DNA of 64,000 nt, taken from contig CAZDIA010000008.1 in assembly GCA_964505385.1 (NCBI GenBank), positions 1-64,000 on the forward strand, read 5' to 3'. Position numbers and translations under genes: made by a program. The notes beneath the pieces were generated by a model, which worked only from the letters and a program-made list of their open reading frames with translations, did not search any database and was not told the origin of the DNA. Below, piece by piece: positions 26,049 through 34,114 of the stretch (its first letter is position 1; each line of letters begins with the position of its first letter). This stretch comes from SLJN01 sp964505385 (lineage in GTDB: Bacteria; Bacteroidota; Rhodothermia; Balneolales; Natronogracilivirgulaceae).

Positions 26049-26792
26049 TCAGCCTTCCGGGTAAATCACTTTTTCCAAAATAAGTCCTTTGGCCGGCGCA
26101 CCAGCAGCAGGGTTGGGCTGATCACTGTCACCACTCAATAATTGAAGCAATAACTCTTTCTCCATCCTGCCGCTTGCATAGTGGATGAGAGAGCCGATTA
26201 TAAAGCGTACCATATGCTTCATAAATCGATCGCCACCAATCCTGACAACCCAAAAGTGCTCATGAATTTGTTTCAGCTCCGTAAAAGAAATATTACATAT
26301 ACTGGATGAGCGCTCCTCATCAGCAATGCAAAAGAAACGAAAATCATGCTCACCCCTGAACTCATTAAGCCCCTGTTGAAATAAATCAAAATCTATTCTT
26401 TGATATAGATGATAGCTGTAATGCCGGTTGAGAGGATCTTTTCTGTTGGTTATCTGGTAACGATATTGACGATAACGGGCATCAAAACGAGCATGAAAAT
26501 CCTGATGCACTTTCCGGGTTTGGGTAATCGCTATATCAGGTGGCAGAAAGCGATTTAAGCGATGTGTTAAATCTTTTAAATCCGGCTCATCTTCCAGATC
26601 AAAATGAAATGGCTGATCTTCCGCGTGAACACCGGTATCGGTGCGGCCGGAACCATAAATCCTGATTTGTTGCGAAGTAAGTCTGCTCAGCCGGTCTTCA
26701 ATTACATCCTGAATGGTATTTGCGTGAGGCTGTGTTTGCCAACCTTTATATTGCGAACCATCATAAGCCGCATGCATTAATATGCGTGGCAT
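26049..26792 (-). CDS. truA: tRNA pseudouridine synthase A
   Basis: Makes pseudouridine at positions 38-40 of the tRNA anticodon stem-loop. The catalytic Asp52 lies in the invariant GSGRTDTGVHA block; the opening AAYDGSQYKGWQ, RFDARYRQYRY and KHMVRFIIGSL segments are all typical. Length of 247 residues is normal. It starts five bases after the stop of the DUF5683-like gene, so it is the last gene of the ccm-containing transcription unit. Confidence 0.95.
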   Translation of the reverse strand: MPRILMHAAYDGSQYKGWQTQPHANTIQDVIEDRLSRLTSQQIRIYGSGRTDTGVHAEDQPFHFDLEDEPDLKDLTHRLNRFLPPDIAITQTRKVHQDFHARFDARYRQYRYQITNRKDPLNRHYSYHLYQRIDFDLFQQGLNEFRGEHDFRFFCIADEERSSSICNISFTELKQIHEHFWVVRIGGDRFMKHMVRFIIGSLIHYASGRMEKELLLQLLSGDSDQPNPAAGAPAKGLILEKVIYPEG

Positions 26793-26797
26793 AACAT

Positions 26798-27526
26798 TTA
26801 GAAATCGAGACGGAAAGTAGCCTGAACGCTTTTAGTATTTATCTCTGCGGGGCTCAGATACATGGATATATTTTCACCACGTTCACGTGCAGCGCTGAAA
26901 GCATTTACACCGGCTATCACCCGATTCACTACCATCATCCCCAAAATTGCCGGGGCCTGTCGTTCAAGATCATCACGGCTGCTGCGCATATCATTATACC
27001 GCAGCTTCTTCTCCTCGGATTCCCACTCCCAATAATTTACCTCGGTCTCCTCATAAAGCTGATCCCAGTTACGGGTTCGCTCCTGAAAATCATTGTACTC
27101 GCTCAATGACATATGATCAGAAGCAGCAAGGCGGAAACCACGATCACGATCAGAAAGATTAATGCCTGAGTATTGATCACCGAACGTAGCCAGATTTCCT
27201 TCGAGCTGGTTGATCCGGTTGTTTACCAACAAGTAGGAAGCAAGCAATGCTACATCCGCTCCGAGATGCCATTGTCCACGGTTCCAATCGGATGAATCAA
27301 TAGCGTAATGCCCCCATCCCGGCAGCACAAACGATCGCAGTAAAGCGCCGCCGGGTGATACATCGGTGCCGGCTTCTCCGGAAGTGGTAAACTCCTCAGC
27401 TGATGAATTCATAGCATCAGATTGATGCGGAATTCCGGCACCTGCAATGAAAAACAACAAGCCGGCAATTAAAAATAATGCATTAGGTTTCTTCAAATTC
27501 CTGTTCCGGTTTTGATGCAGTTCCAT
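26798..27526 (-). CDS. DUF5683-like exported protein
   Basis: Protein of 242 residues with an N-terminal hydrophobic signal or anchor (about 14-32). The PGGALLRSFVLPGWGHYAID block followed by a GQWHLGADVALLASYLL helix resembles the DUF5683 family of Bacteroidetes membrane-associated proteins, whose role is unknown. The ATG at 27526 overlaps ccmF by 44 bases; a TTG at 27496 (MKKPNALFLIAG), preceded by AGGA, is a plausible alternative with a more classical signal peptide. It sits between ccmF and truA with tight spacing. Confidence 0.65.
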   Translation of the reverse strand: MELHQNRNRNLKKPNALFLIAGLLFFIAGAGIPHQSDAMNSSAEEFTTSGEAGTDVSPGGALLRSFVLPGWGHYAIDSSDWNRGQWHLGADVALLASYLLVNNRINQLEGNLATFGDQYSGINLSDRDRGFRLAASDHMSLSEYNDFQERTRNWDQLYEETEVNYWEWESEEKKLRYNDMRSSRDDLERQAPAILGMMVVNRVIAGVNAFSAARERGENISMYLSPAEINTKSVQATFRLDF

Positions 27527-30125
27527 TAGCAGGTGATTGAGGCTTACCGTTTACAAGACCATCAGATTCATAGCTTTCTTCTCCCGTCACCTTTTGCCGG
27601 GCTTCCCGTTTCTTTTGATCAGACCATCGACGGAAAATCGAAATACTGAAGCCGATCATCAGCATAAATGTTCCGAGCCAAACGATCGATATCAAGGGTT
27701 TACGTTCTGCAGCAAGCAGAACCCACTCTCCTTCAGGCATACCTGATGCATCTCCCTCAATACCTTCAAAATTAAGCTCAATTTCCTCGGAGCCGGGATC
27801 TACATTAACAAACTCAACATGGGCATCCATATCTTCGATATCCTCAGGTGGCGAGTAGCCGTATTGCTCTTCCCCATCCTGGACTATAGCAAAAAGCGGA
27901 GCAACATCGCGGGTATCCCCGGTTTCATTGTCAATAATGCTTAGATCCGCCTTAACCCCAACGACGGCGTTTTCTTTTAGATCTTCGGGAGATACATTTA
28001 TAAAACTATCAAACTTGATGGTGTACCCTCCGTACTCAACTTCAGAACCCGGAGAAAGATGCACATTCCCTTGATCTTGTTGATCATCTTCCGGCCCAAG
28101 GTCGGTGATTGAATCCATACCTTCTTGATCACCTCCCTCCTGCTGTGCCGTCTCTTCGTTCAACCGTTCGATTTCCCGCTCTGCCAAAGAGGAACCCGCC
28201 ACATACATGTAGATATCAGAAAACCAACCTGTTCGAACTTCGGGGTCTACCGTCCAGTCGATATTTCCCGGGGAAGAATTGGAAAGCATAGGATAAGAAA
28301 CCGGTGTCATATAGAATGTTCCGTCCCCGCCGGTTTGATCTTCAAAGCGGATGGTATAGAGCTGTTCGTGCGGCCGGTTTTCTCCGGTTACTTCTGCATC
28401 AACAAACGTTACTTTATACCGCTCGTCAATAAGTTTAGGCTCATTCTTTTTGAGTTCCACAAACTCAATCTGACGATCGACGGTGTAGCCGTCATCATCT
28501 GTAATTTGGCCGGCAGCGACGGCCTGATTATAACTCAGGGTTTCGTCATCCACCATCGGCCGATCGTAAGCAGCTCCTAGAAATCCTATCAATAAAACAG
28601 CAAACCCTATATGCGTAAAAGTTCCGCCTATTGTTTTCGGACTTCTGCGAATTAATCTTATCATCATTTCGCCGTTTCCGAACAGGGCAAAGAAAGCTGC
28701 GAAGAGATAAATCATGTAGACCAGATTATCAATATCTGCCCAGATAATTGCGATAATGGTCGAAACGGAAGCGAGCAATGTAGGGGTGATCAGCGCAGAA
28801 GCCAGCGACTCCGGATCGTGTTTTTTCCACCATAAATGTTGCGCCGCTACTGTCAGCAGTGCCAGAATTATGGCAAACGGCAATGTCCAGGTGTTATAAA
28901 AACTCTGCTCCGGCGGCGTGGGATTATCGACAAGCAGCTGCCCGATAATCGGGGTGCTGGTTCCAAGCAGAATTACAAAACCGGTCATGAACATCGCCAG
29001 GGCTCCGCTAAACATAATAAACTCCCGGCTGATAAACGACGCTTCTTTGCTCGGAGTAGGCAACTCTTTATAGCGGTAAAAGAACATCCCCAAACCAAGT
29101 ACTGTTGAAACCACTATAAACATCAGCAGCTGATTATAAAGGCCGAGATCCACAAAGCTGTGCACCGAAGCGTCTTCAAGCACACCTGATCGCGTCAGGA
29201 AAGTTTGGTAGACAATCGTGATGTAAGCAAGGATTGCAAACAGAATTGAGCTTTTCTGAGCCATTGCGCTTTTGCGCTGAATCAGCATGGTATGGATGCC
29301 GGCAGTTCCAAGAATCCACGGGACGAGGGAGGCGTTTTCAACCGGATCCCACGCCCAATACCCGCCGAAAGACAAGGTTACATAAGCCCAGTAGCCACCG
29401 AGAAATATTGACGTGAGTAGGCAGAGATTGGCACCCAGCGTCCACGGAAGTGCGGGATAAATCCACTGATGATATCTTCTCTTCCAAAGCGCGGAAAGGG
29501 CAAATGCGAATGGGATAGTCATCATACCAAAACCGAGGAACACGACGGGGGGATGAATGATAATCCACGGGCTGCGCAGCAAATCATTCAACCCGCTGCC
29601 GTCGGCAGGAACAAAATCCGGGTTGGATTGAAATATCGGGGCATCCGCCATTTCATCTGCCAGCAATCGGAAGGGTGAAGCACCGATATCCACAATTCCA
29701 AAAGGCAGACCCACAACCATCGACAGCAAGAAAACCTGGGAAAGACTGAAAAACGTCATAACCGGAGCCCGATAGCTGTCTGGTGTCCACTTAATCACTG
29801 CAAGCCCGACAAGAAAAGCTGAAAATATCCACATCAGGAAGCTACCTTCCTGCCCGCTATAAAATGCTGCAAACAGGTAGATATTCTGCAGATCCAGACT
29901 GGTGTAATTATAGATGTAATAGTACTGAAATTGATGGGTAAATATCAGGTACATCAGTAACAGAGAAGCTACAAAAACCAAAGAACCTTTAAGGACGAAC
30001 AAGAAATTTGCGTACGTCTCAAGTGTTCTGTTTTCATTACGTGCAGCGAAATAATACAGCAGAAGCGCCGCAATCGTGGAAAAAAAAGCTATAACCAGGG
30101 CAGCATTGCCAACTATACCAATCAT
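27483..30125 (-). CDS. ccmF: Cytochrome c maturation haem lyase subunit CcmF
   Basis: Polytopic inner-membrane protein that joins haem, delivered by CcmE, to apocytochrome c in the periplasm. The WWD-type haem-handling block is clear (GGYWAWDPVENASLVPW, near residue 240), with conserved HPPVVFLGFG ahead of it. About 15 membrane segments are visible. It is long (880 residues against about 650 in E. coli): a large, acidic periplasmic domain (about 530-835) precedes the last membrane segment. It starts nine bases after the ccmE stop. No CcmH-like gene follows, so apocytochrome-handling partners must lie elsewhere. Confidence 0.92.
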   Translation of the reverse strand: MIGIVGNAALVIAFFSTIAALLLYYFAARNENRTLETYANFLFVLKGSLVFVASLLLMYLIFTHQFQYYYIYNYTSLDLQNIYLFAAFYSGQEGSFLMWIFSAFLVGLAVIKWTPDSYRAPVMTFFSLSQVFLLSMVVGLPFGIVDIGASPFRLLADEMADAPIFQSNPDFVPADGSGLNDLLRSPWIIIHPPVVFLGFGMMTIPFAFALSALWKRRYHQWIYPALPWTLGANLCLLTSIFLGGYWAYVTLSFGGYWAWDPVENASLVPWILGTAGIHTMLIQRKSAMAQKSSILFAILAYITIVYQTFLTRSGVLEDASVHSFVDLGLYNQLLMFIVVSTVLGLGMFFYRYKELPTPSKEASFISREFIMFSGALAMFMTGFVILLGTSTPIIGQLLVDNPTPPEQSFYNTWTLPFAIILALLTVAAQHLWWKKHDPESLASALITPTLLASVSTIIAIIWADIDNLVYMIYLFAAFFALFGNGEMMIRLIRRSPKTIGGTFTHIGFAVLLIGFLGAAYDRPMVDDETLSYNQAVAAGQITDDDGYTVDRQIEFVELKKNEPKLIDERYKVTFVDAEVTGENRPHEQLYTIRFEDQTGGDGTFYMTPVSYPMLSNSSPGNIDWTVDPEVRTGWFSDIYMYVAGSSLAEREIERLNEETAQQEGGDQEGMDSITDLGPEDDQQDQGNVHLSPGSEVEYGGYTIKFDSFINVSPEDLKENAVVGVKADLSIIDNETGDTRDVAPLFAIVQDGEEQYGYSPPEDIEDMDAHVEFVNVDPGSEEIELNFEGIEGDASGMPEGEWVLLAAERKPLISIVWLGTFMLMIGFSISIFRRWSDQKKREARQKVTGEESYESDGLVNGKPQSPANGTASKPEQEFEET

Positions 30126-30134
30126 AAGGGGAGG

Positions 30135-30533
30135 CTATTGATTAACCTGTTCAAATTCAGCTTCACTCGGATCATTGTATTTAGACGGGCACTTCACAAG
30201 CATGTCGTCACTTTCAAACACTTCTCCCCTCATCGAACCGATGACGACAAGTTCGTCCGCATCTTCAAAATTGTTGGGTTTTGCACCTGCATATTCTACG
30301 CGATGGGTTTTACCTGACTCATCCTCCATGTAAAATGAAAAAGTCAGATCTTCACGAGAGAAATCTGTGGGCTTGTTATCAACCCATTCTCCGATCACGT
30401 GGATGTTGTTGCCGTCCATTCCGGATGCCTGCTCGAAATCGACGTAAGAAGTTATACTTTCGGACAGGTTATACAGTGCCAGGGATGTAAACAGCACCAT
30501 AAAAACAATACCTACAATCAGTCGTGGTTTCAT
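30135..30533 (-). CDS. ccmE: Cytochrome c maturation haem chaperone CcmE (CxxxY type)
   Basis: Periplasmic membrane-anchored haem chaperone between CcmC and CcmF. One N-terminal membrane helix (about 5-22) is followed by an OB-fold beta-barrel. The usual covalent haem site HxxxY is replaced by Cys115-Pro-Ser-Lys-Tyr119, i.e. CxxxY, the variant known from archaea and some Desulfovibrio-type bacteria. Length (132) is slightly short. The start lies six bases after the ccmD-like stop. Family assignment comes from fold pattern, motif and operon order. Confidence 0.88.
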   Translation of the reverse strand: MKPRLIVGIVFMVLFTSLALYNLSESITSYVDFEQASGMDGNNIHVIGEWVDNKPTDFSREDLTFSFYMEDESGKTHRVEYAGAKPNNFEDADELVVIGSMRGEVFESDDMLVKCPSKYNDPSEAEFEQVNQ

Positions 30534-30539
30534 GTTGGT

Positions 30540-30785
30540 TTACTGTAAATCTTGGTCATGGTTTTGTTGCTCGAGTTGGGTTACTTTTCGATCAACCCGA
30601 ATAAGGAAAAATAACAATGTGAACCAAATTAGTAAACTGGCAGCAAGCACTATAAGTATGAGATCATTTGAAGACATAAACTGCATAAACGCACTTGTAT
30701 GCTCAACTTCCTCCATTCCTTCCCAATCTTCAGGAACATCCTGAGCGATAAAAAGAAATAAAACAGTTATCAGCCAGCTTAACAT
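30540..30785 (-). CDS. ccmD: CcmD-like small membrane protein
   Basis: 81-residue protein with two hydrophobic segments: an N-terminal stretch resembling a signal (1-15) and a membrane helix (about 47-68) ending in a basic, coiled tail (RVDRKVTQLEQQ). CcmD proteins are small single-helix adaptors tied to CcmC and are poorly conserved, so the call rests on size, topology and position between ccmC and ccmE. The ATG at 30785 immediately follows the ccmC stop; a TTG at 30806 would overlap ccmC by 20 bases and is less likely. Confidence 0.65.
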   Translation of the reverse strand: MLSWLITVLFLFIAQDVPEDWEGMEEVEHTSAFMQFMSSNDLILIVLAASLLIWFTLLFFLIRVDRKVTQLEQQNHDQDLQ

Positions 30786-30786
30786 A

Positions 30787-31479
30787 CTAATTAAAATGGG
30801 TTTCAAGCTTGTTTTGTAACCGCCGGTATCGATAAAAAATATCCTTAATCCACCAGCCTAATCCAATAAAACCGATTACCGCAGGATAAAACACCCAACG
30901 GAGTTCGGGAGCAGTCAGGTCACTGAAAGCCGGGTTGCCGTCAGCGCCGGGATGCAGGCTCGGCAGTTGGCGTGGAATAATATATAATAAAAAAGGTATC
31001 GTCGTAGCCGCAAATATGTTATATACAGCGGCAATTTTAGCACGTTTTTCGGGGTCGTCAAATGCACTTCTCAGCACAAAATACGCAACATAGATCATCA
31101 TTGCGAGAGCTGAGAGATTCATTCTCGGCTCGGCAAACGTCCACCAGGTGCCCCAGGTGAAACGTGCCCATACCGCTCCTGTCAATAACCCGCAAATACC
31201 AAACAGAATTCCAACTGCAGTTACCGTTTCAGCACGGGTATCCATATCGATATTGCCTGATTTCAGATACCTGATGCTGTAAACCAGTCCTGTGAAAAAG
31301 AGTACCGTCATCGTAAACCACATGGGTACATGCAGAAACAGATTACGTGAGGTCTCCAGAAGGATGGGTATCATCGGTATTTCAATTAAAAAACCGACGG
31401 TGATGACGGCAGTGAGCCATACTGCCACTGCATATTTCCAATAACTAATACTGATATGTTGTTGCGAAGGGAGTTCCAC
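30787..31479 (-). CDS. ccmC: Cytochrome c maturation haem-handling protein CcmC
   Basis: Inner-membrane protein of the CcmC/CcsA haem-handling family that loads haem onto CcmE. Six membrane segments are visible in 230 residues. The tryptophan-rich loop reads WGTWWTFAEPR in place of the common WGTWWVWDAR, so the last W-D of the WWD motif is altered to F-A-E; comparable variants are expected in this lineage but should be compared. First gene of the ccmC-D-E-F unit, divergent from the PH/SHOCT gene. CcmA and CcmB are not next to it. Confidence 0.88.
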   Translation of the reverse strand: MELPSQQHISISYWKYAVAVWLTAVITVGFLIEIPMIPILLETSRNLFLHVPMWFTMTVLFFTGLVYSIRYLKSGNIDMDTRAETVTAVGILFGICGLLTGAVWARFTWGTWWTFAEPRMNLSALAMMIYVAYFVLRSAFDDPEKRAKIAAVYNIFAATTIPFLLYIIPRQLPSLHPGADGNPAFSDLTAPELRWVFYPAVIGFIGLGWWIKDIFYRYRRLQNKLETHFN

Positions 31480-31570
31480 TATAAATCAGGATTATGATAA
31501 TTGAGACATCCGGGAATTTACGTGATGGTTCTAAATGTTGAAATATAAACTCGAAAAATAATGATATCGT

Positions 31571-32101
31571 ATGAATAATGAGGAAAAATCTTACACATTA
31601 AAACCAAACTGGAAACGCTATTTGCTTCATTATCTGATTTGCATTGCGCTGATTCCGGTCTTTGGCTTAGGCTTGTTTGCTGCCGCGTACGTGTTTTCGC
31701 GTCATTACACATCTTTTTACCACATAACAGACGATAAAATCACAATTGCTATTGCCGGCAAAGAGCCTGTTTCCCTAAAAATTGATGAGATTGATTCAAC
31801 ACAAACCGAGTACTCCCGGCTTGATTCCAAAACCGGAATCGGCACTTTGATCTTAACTAATCAGCAGAACTCTGAACAATACCGACTGGAAGGGTTAGAA
31901 AACCCTGAAAAATTGAAAACCCTTCTTGATCTCGCCATTCAGCAAGAACAGGAACAGAAGGAATTCAGGGAAGATGTAGACCAGTACGCCCCACAACACA
32001 GCCCCGGCACCCTCGACCCCATGAATGATTTGGTTGGGCTTTGGCAGCAGGGGCTCATCACGGATGAGCAATTTGAAGAGGAGAAGAAAAAATTCGAATA
32101 A
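31571..32101 (+). CDS. Membrane protein with PH-like and SHOCT domains
   Basis: 176-residue protein of unknown function. Two close membrane segments (about 18-45) are followed by a bacterial PH-like beta-domain (about 50-125; YHITDDKITIAI, GTLILTNQQN) and a C-terminal SHOCT motif (DLVGLWQQGLITDEQFEEEKKKF, about 153-176). SHOCT tails are common oligomerisation or tethering modules. It appears monocistronic; the next gene is convergent. Confidence 0.72.
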   Translation: MNNEEKSYTLKPNWKRYLLHYLICIALIPVFGLGLFAAAYVFSRHYTSFYHITDDKITIAIAGKEPVSLKIDEIDSTQTEYSRLDSKTGIGTLILTNQQNSEQYRLEGLENPEKLKTLLDLAIQQEQEQKEFREDVDQYAPQHSPGTLDPMNDLVGLWQQGLITDEQFEEEKKKFE

Positions 32102-32129
32102 TCAAGCCTACAACAATTGACTACCCGAC

Positions 32130-32765
32130 TTAGCCTCTCACGAAGGCGTTACTTTCCTTTTCTATCCCGATTTTAGTTTCCGGACCGTGACCCGGATATA
32201 TAACCGTCTCATCAGGAAGAGTGTATAGCTTTTGACGGATACTGTTAGCAAGCGTATCCATATCCCCTTTATACAGATCGGTTCGGCCGATACTGCCCTG
32301 AAAAAGCGTATCCCCGGCGATCAGGAGGTTTTCCTTACTTCGATAAAATGAAAGATGACCGGGCGCATGACCCGGCGTAAAAATTACATCGAAGGCGATT
32401 CCGGTCTCATCCCAGCTGTTTTGTTCTTCCAAATGGATGGGAGTAAAATCAAATGGTTCCACTTTCAGTCCGAACATGGCTGCTTGTTCGGGATAATTAT
32501 CCCAGAAATATTGATCCTCTTTATGCAGATACACCGGCACATTATAGTTTTCAAGTACTTTTTTTAATCCTATGATATGATCAACGTGAGCATGAGTAAG
32601 TACAATTGCTTTAAGGTCAGCGCCGGCGTTTTTCAGTGTTTGCTCAAACTCGTCATATTCGGATTGTTGGAAAAAGCCGGGATCAAATAAGACAGCACTA
32701 CCTGATTCGACAGCTAGATAGGTGTTTTCATAAAATGGGTTTACCGTAAAAAGATGCAGTTTCAT
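32130..32765 (-). CDS. MBL-fold metallo-hydrolase (glyoxalase II-like)
   Basis: Metallo-beta-lactamase-fold hydrolase of 211 residues. The metal-binding motif HxHxDH is at residues 58-63 (THAHVDH), with later ligands in GHAPGH, AGDTLF and YPGHGPET. It is closest in layout to the short YcbL/GloB-like group, which lacks the C-terminal domain of true glyoxalase II, so hydroxyacylglutathione hydrolysis is only one possibility; persulfide dioxygenase-like activity is another. Single gene, divergent from the NRDE gene. Confidence 0.88.
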   Translation of the reverse strand: MKLHLFTVNPFYENTYLAVESGSAVLFDPGFFQQSEYDEFEQTLKNAGADLKAIVLTHAHVDHIIGLKKVLENYNVPVYLHKEDQYFWDNYPEQAAMFGLKVEPFDFTPIHLEEQNSWDETGIAFDVIFTPGHAPGHLSFYRSKENLLIAGDTLFQGSIGRTDLYKGDMDTLANSIRQKLYTLPDETVIYPGHGPETKIGIEKESNAFVRG

Positions 32766-32888
32766 TTTTCCGATTTTATAATTTATTGAAGATTGAACGT
32801 TTGGATAATTAAAGAAGCTTAAGGAGATAGAATTATTTCATATATCCGCATATATCATAACTTTTTTTGGTGTTCTGATTATAATGAC

Positions 32889-32907
32889 AGAACATCAAAC
32901 CTCAAAC
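32889..32907. repeat. Copy of a small dispersed intergenic repeat
   Basis: AGAACATCAAACCTCAAAC here matches the complement of 52471-52489 at 18 of 19 positions. Shorter relatives (ACATCAAAC, GCATCAAAC) occur at about 35862-35870 and 37715-37723. All copies are between genes. Origin unknown. Confidence 0.4.
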
Positions 32908-32969
32908 ACTTTAACTTGACGTCGTTTTTGAAAGTATCCGCCTGCATCAATCATCAATTTTAAACTCAC

Positions 32970-33728
32970 ATGTGCACGATATCTTTTGTTCCTGTAGATC
33001 GAAACAAATGGCTGCTTGGCATGAATCGCGATGAACGAAAAAACCGGGCTAAGGCAAAGCCACCTGAAATACAACAACATGAGGATGGTACTGAATATTT
33101 AGCGCCGATTGATACCGAAGCCGGAGGCACCTGGGCAGGAGTTAATGAATACGGGTTGACTTTGCTGTTAATTAACAATTACCAGGCAATGAATCCGGAA
33201 CTTGCGCACCGCTCTGATGCGCTGAGCCGTGGATTAATCATACCTCAACTGATGAATCACACCTCCGTTGAGCAAATAGTTGAATCGCTAAAACAATTGG
33301 AAGCCAACAGGTATAATCCTTTCACACTTTTTATTTTTTCACGGTATCAACAGCGTATAAGCTCCTATAGCTGGGATGGGGTAACGGTTAAATTTGAAGA
33401 TTTGCCGGCAGAGCCATTTGTAAAAATCTCATCCGGATTCGATCCCGATGAAGCTTACAAAATCCGGAATAACGAATTCCGGCGCAGGTTATCTGAAACT
33501 GATATGAACAACGTTGATGCTGATTGGATCAAATCTCTTCATCAGTCCACCAATCCGGAGCCGGGCGCACTCTCCATAGCTATGATTCAGGAAAAAGTAA
33601 TGTCAGTTTCTTCAATCGTACTGGATTTATCTCCGGCGCACTGCTCAATTCACTATGGCGACGGTTGGCCGGGAGGGAATATAGAATGGTTGAAAAGCGA
33701 TATCTCATTCAGTAGCATAGAGGTTTAA
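32970..33728 (+). CDS. NRDE family protein (TANGO2-like)
   Basis: Member of the NRDE/TANGO2 family, named for the conserved Asn-Arg-Asp-Glu block, visible here as MNRDERKNRAKA (residues 18-29), after the conserved MCTISFVP start with Cys2. Later blocks GGTWAGVNEYGL and SRGLIIPQL are typical. TANGO2-type proteins are linked to acyl-CoA or haem handling in eukaryotes; the bacterial role is unknown. Length 252 residues. Monocistronic, with a terminator for the convergent rpmE2 gene just downstream. Confidence 0.88.
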   Translation: MCTISFVPVDRNKWLLGMNRDERKNRAKAKPPEIQQHEDGTEYLAPIDTEAGGTWAGVNEYGLTLLLINNYQAMNPELAHRSDALSRGLIIPQLMNHTSVEQIVESLKQLEANRYNPFTLFIFSRYQQRISSYSWDGVTVKFEDLPAEPFVKISSGFDPDEAYKIRNNEFRRRLSETDMNNVDADWIKSLHQSTNPEPGALSIAMIQEKVMSVSSIVLDLSPAHCSIHYGDGWPGGNIEWLKSDISFSSIEV

Positions 33729-33754
33729 ATCACAGGCGCATCAGGAAATCAACA

Positions 33755-33790
33755 TAAAAAAAGGTTTGTCTGCCTAAGCAAACAAACCTT
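33755..33790 (-). terminator. Rho-independent terminator of rpmE2
   Basis: Read leftwards, AAGGTTTGTT pairs with GACAAACCTT around a short loop, followed by TTTTT. It lies 27 bases after the rpmE2 stop. Confidence 0.85.
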
Positions 33791-33817
33791 ACAAAAGACT
33801 GTGACCAACTTATAGGA

Positions 33818-34033
33818 CTACTTTTTCTTGCCGTAGCGACGTTCAAATTGCTCTACACGTCCCTTTTTAGAAACCATTTTCTGGCTGCCGATATAAAAGG
33901 GATGATTTCTCGAATCAACTTCCGGGCGATAAACTCCGCTCTCGGGCTTCATCGTGCTGCGTGTTTTGATTTCCGTACCGTCGCTCAACTCAACAGTAAT
34001 CTCGTTGTATTCGGGATGAATTCCTTTTTTCAT
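33818..34033 (-). CDS. rpmE2: 50S ribosomal protein L31 type B
   Basis: Small ribosomal protein of the large subunit. It starts MKKGIHPEYNE and carries TMKPESGVYRPEVDSRNHPFY, SQKMVSKKGRVEQFERRYGKK, the L31 pattern. All four zinc-ligand cysteines of the C+ form are absent, so it is the zinc-independent type, often used under zinc limitation. At 71 residues it is shorter than most type B proteins (about 80-90). Single gene with its own terminator. Confidence 0.93.
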   Translation of the reverse strand: MKKGIHPEYNEITVELSDGTEIKTRSTMKPESGVYRPEVDSRNHPFYIGSQKMVSKKGRVEQFERRYGKKK

Positions 34034-34114
34034 GGCTTTACGGTAAATTTAATTTATCTATAGCTTCCAAATATAGGGATTGAACGGTTCATAAGCAATG
34101 AAATTACCACGGGA

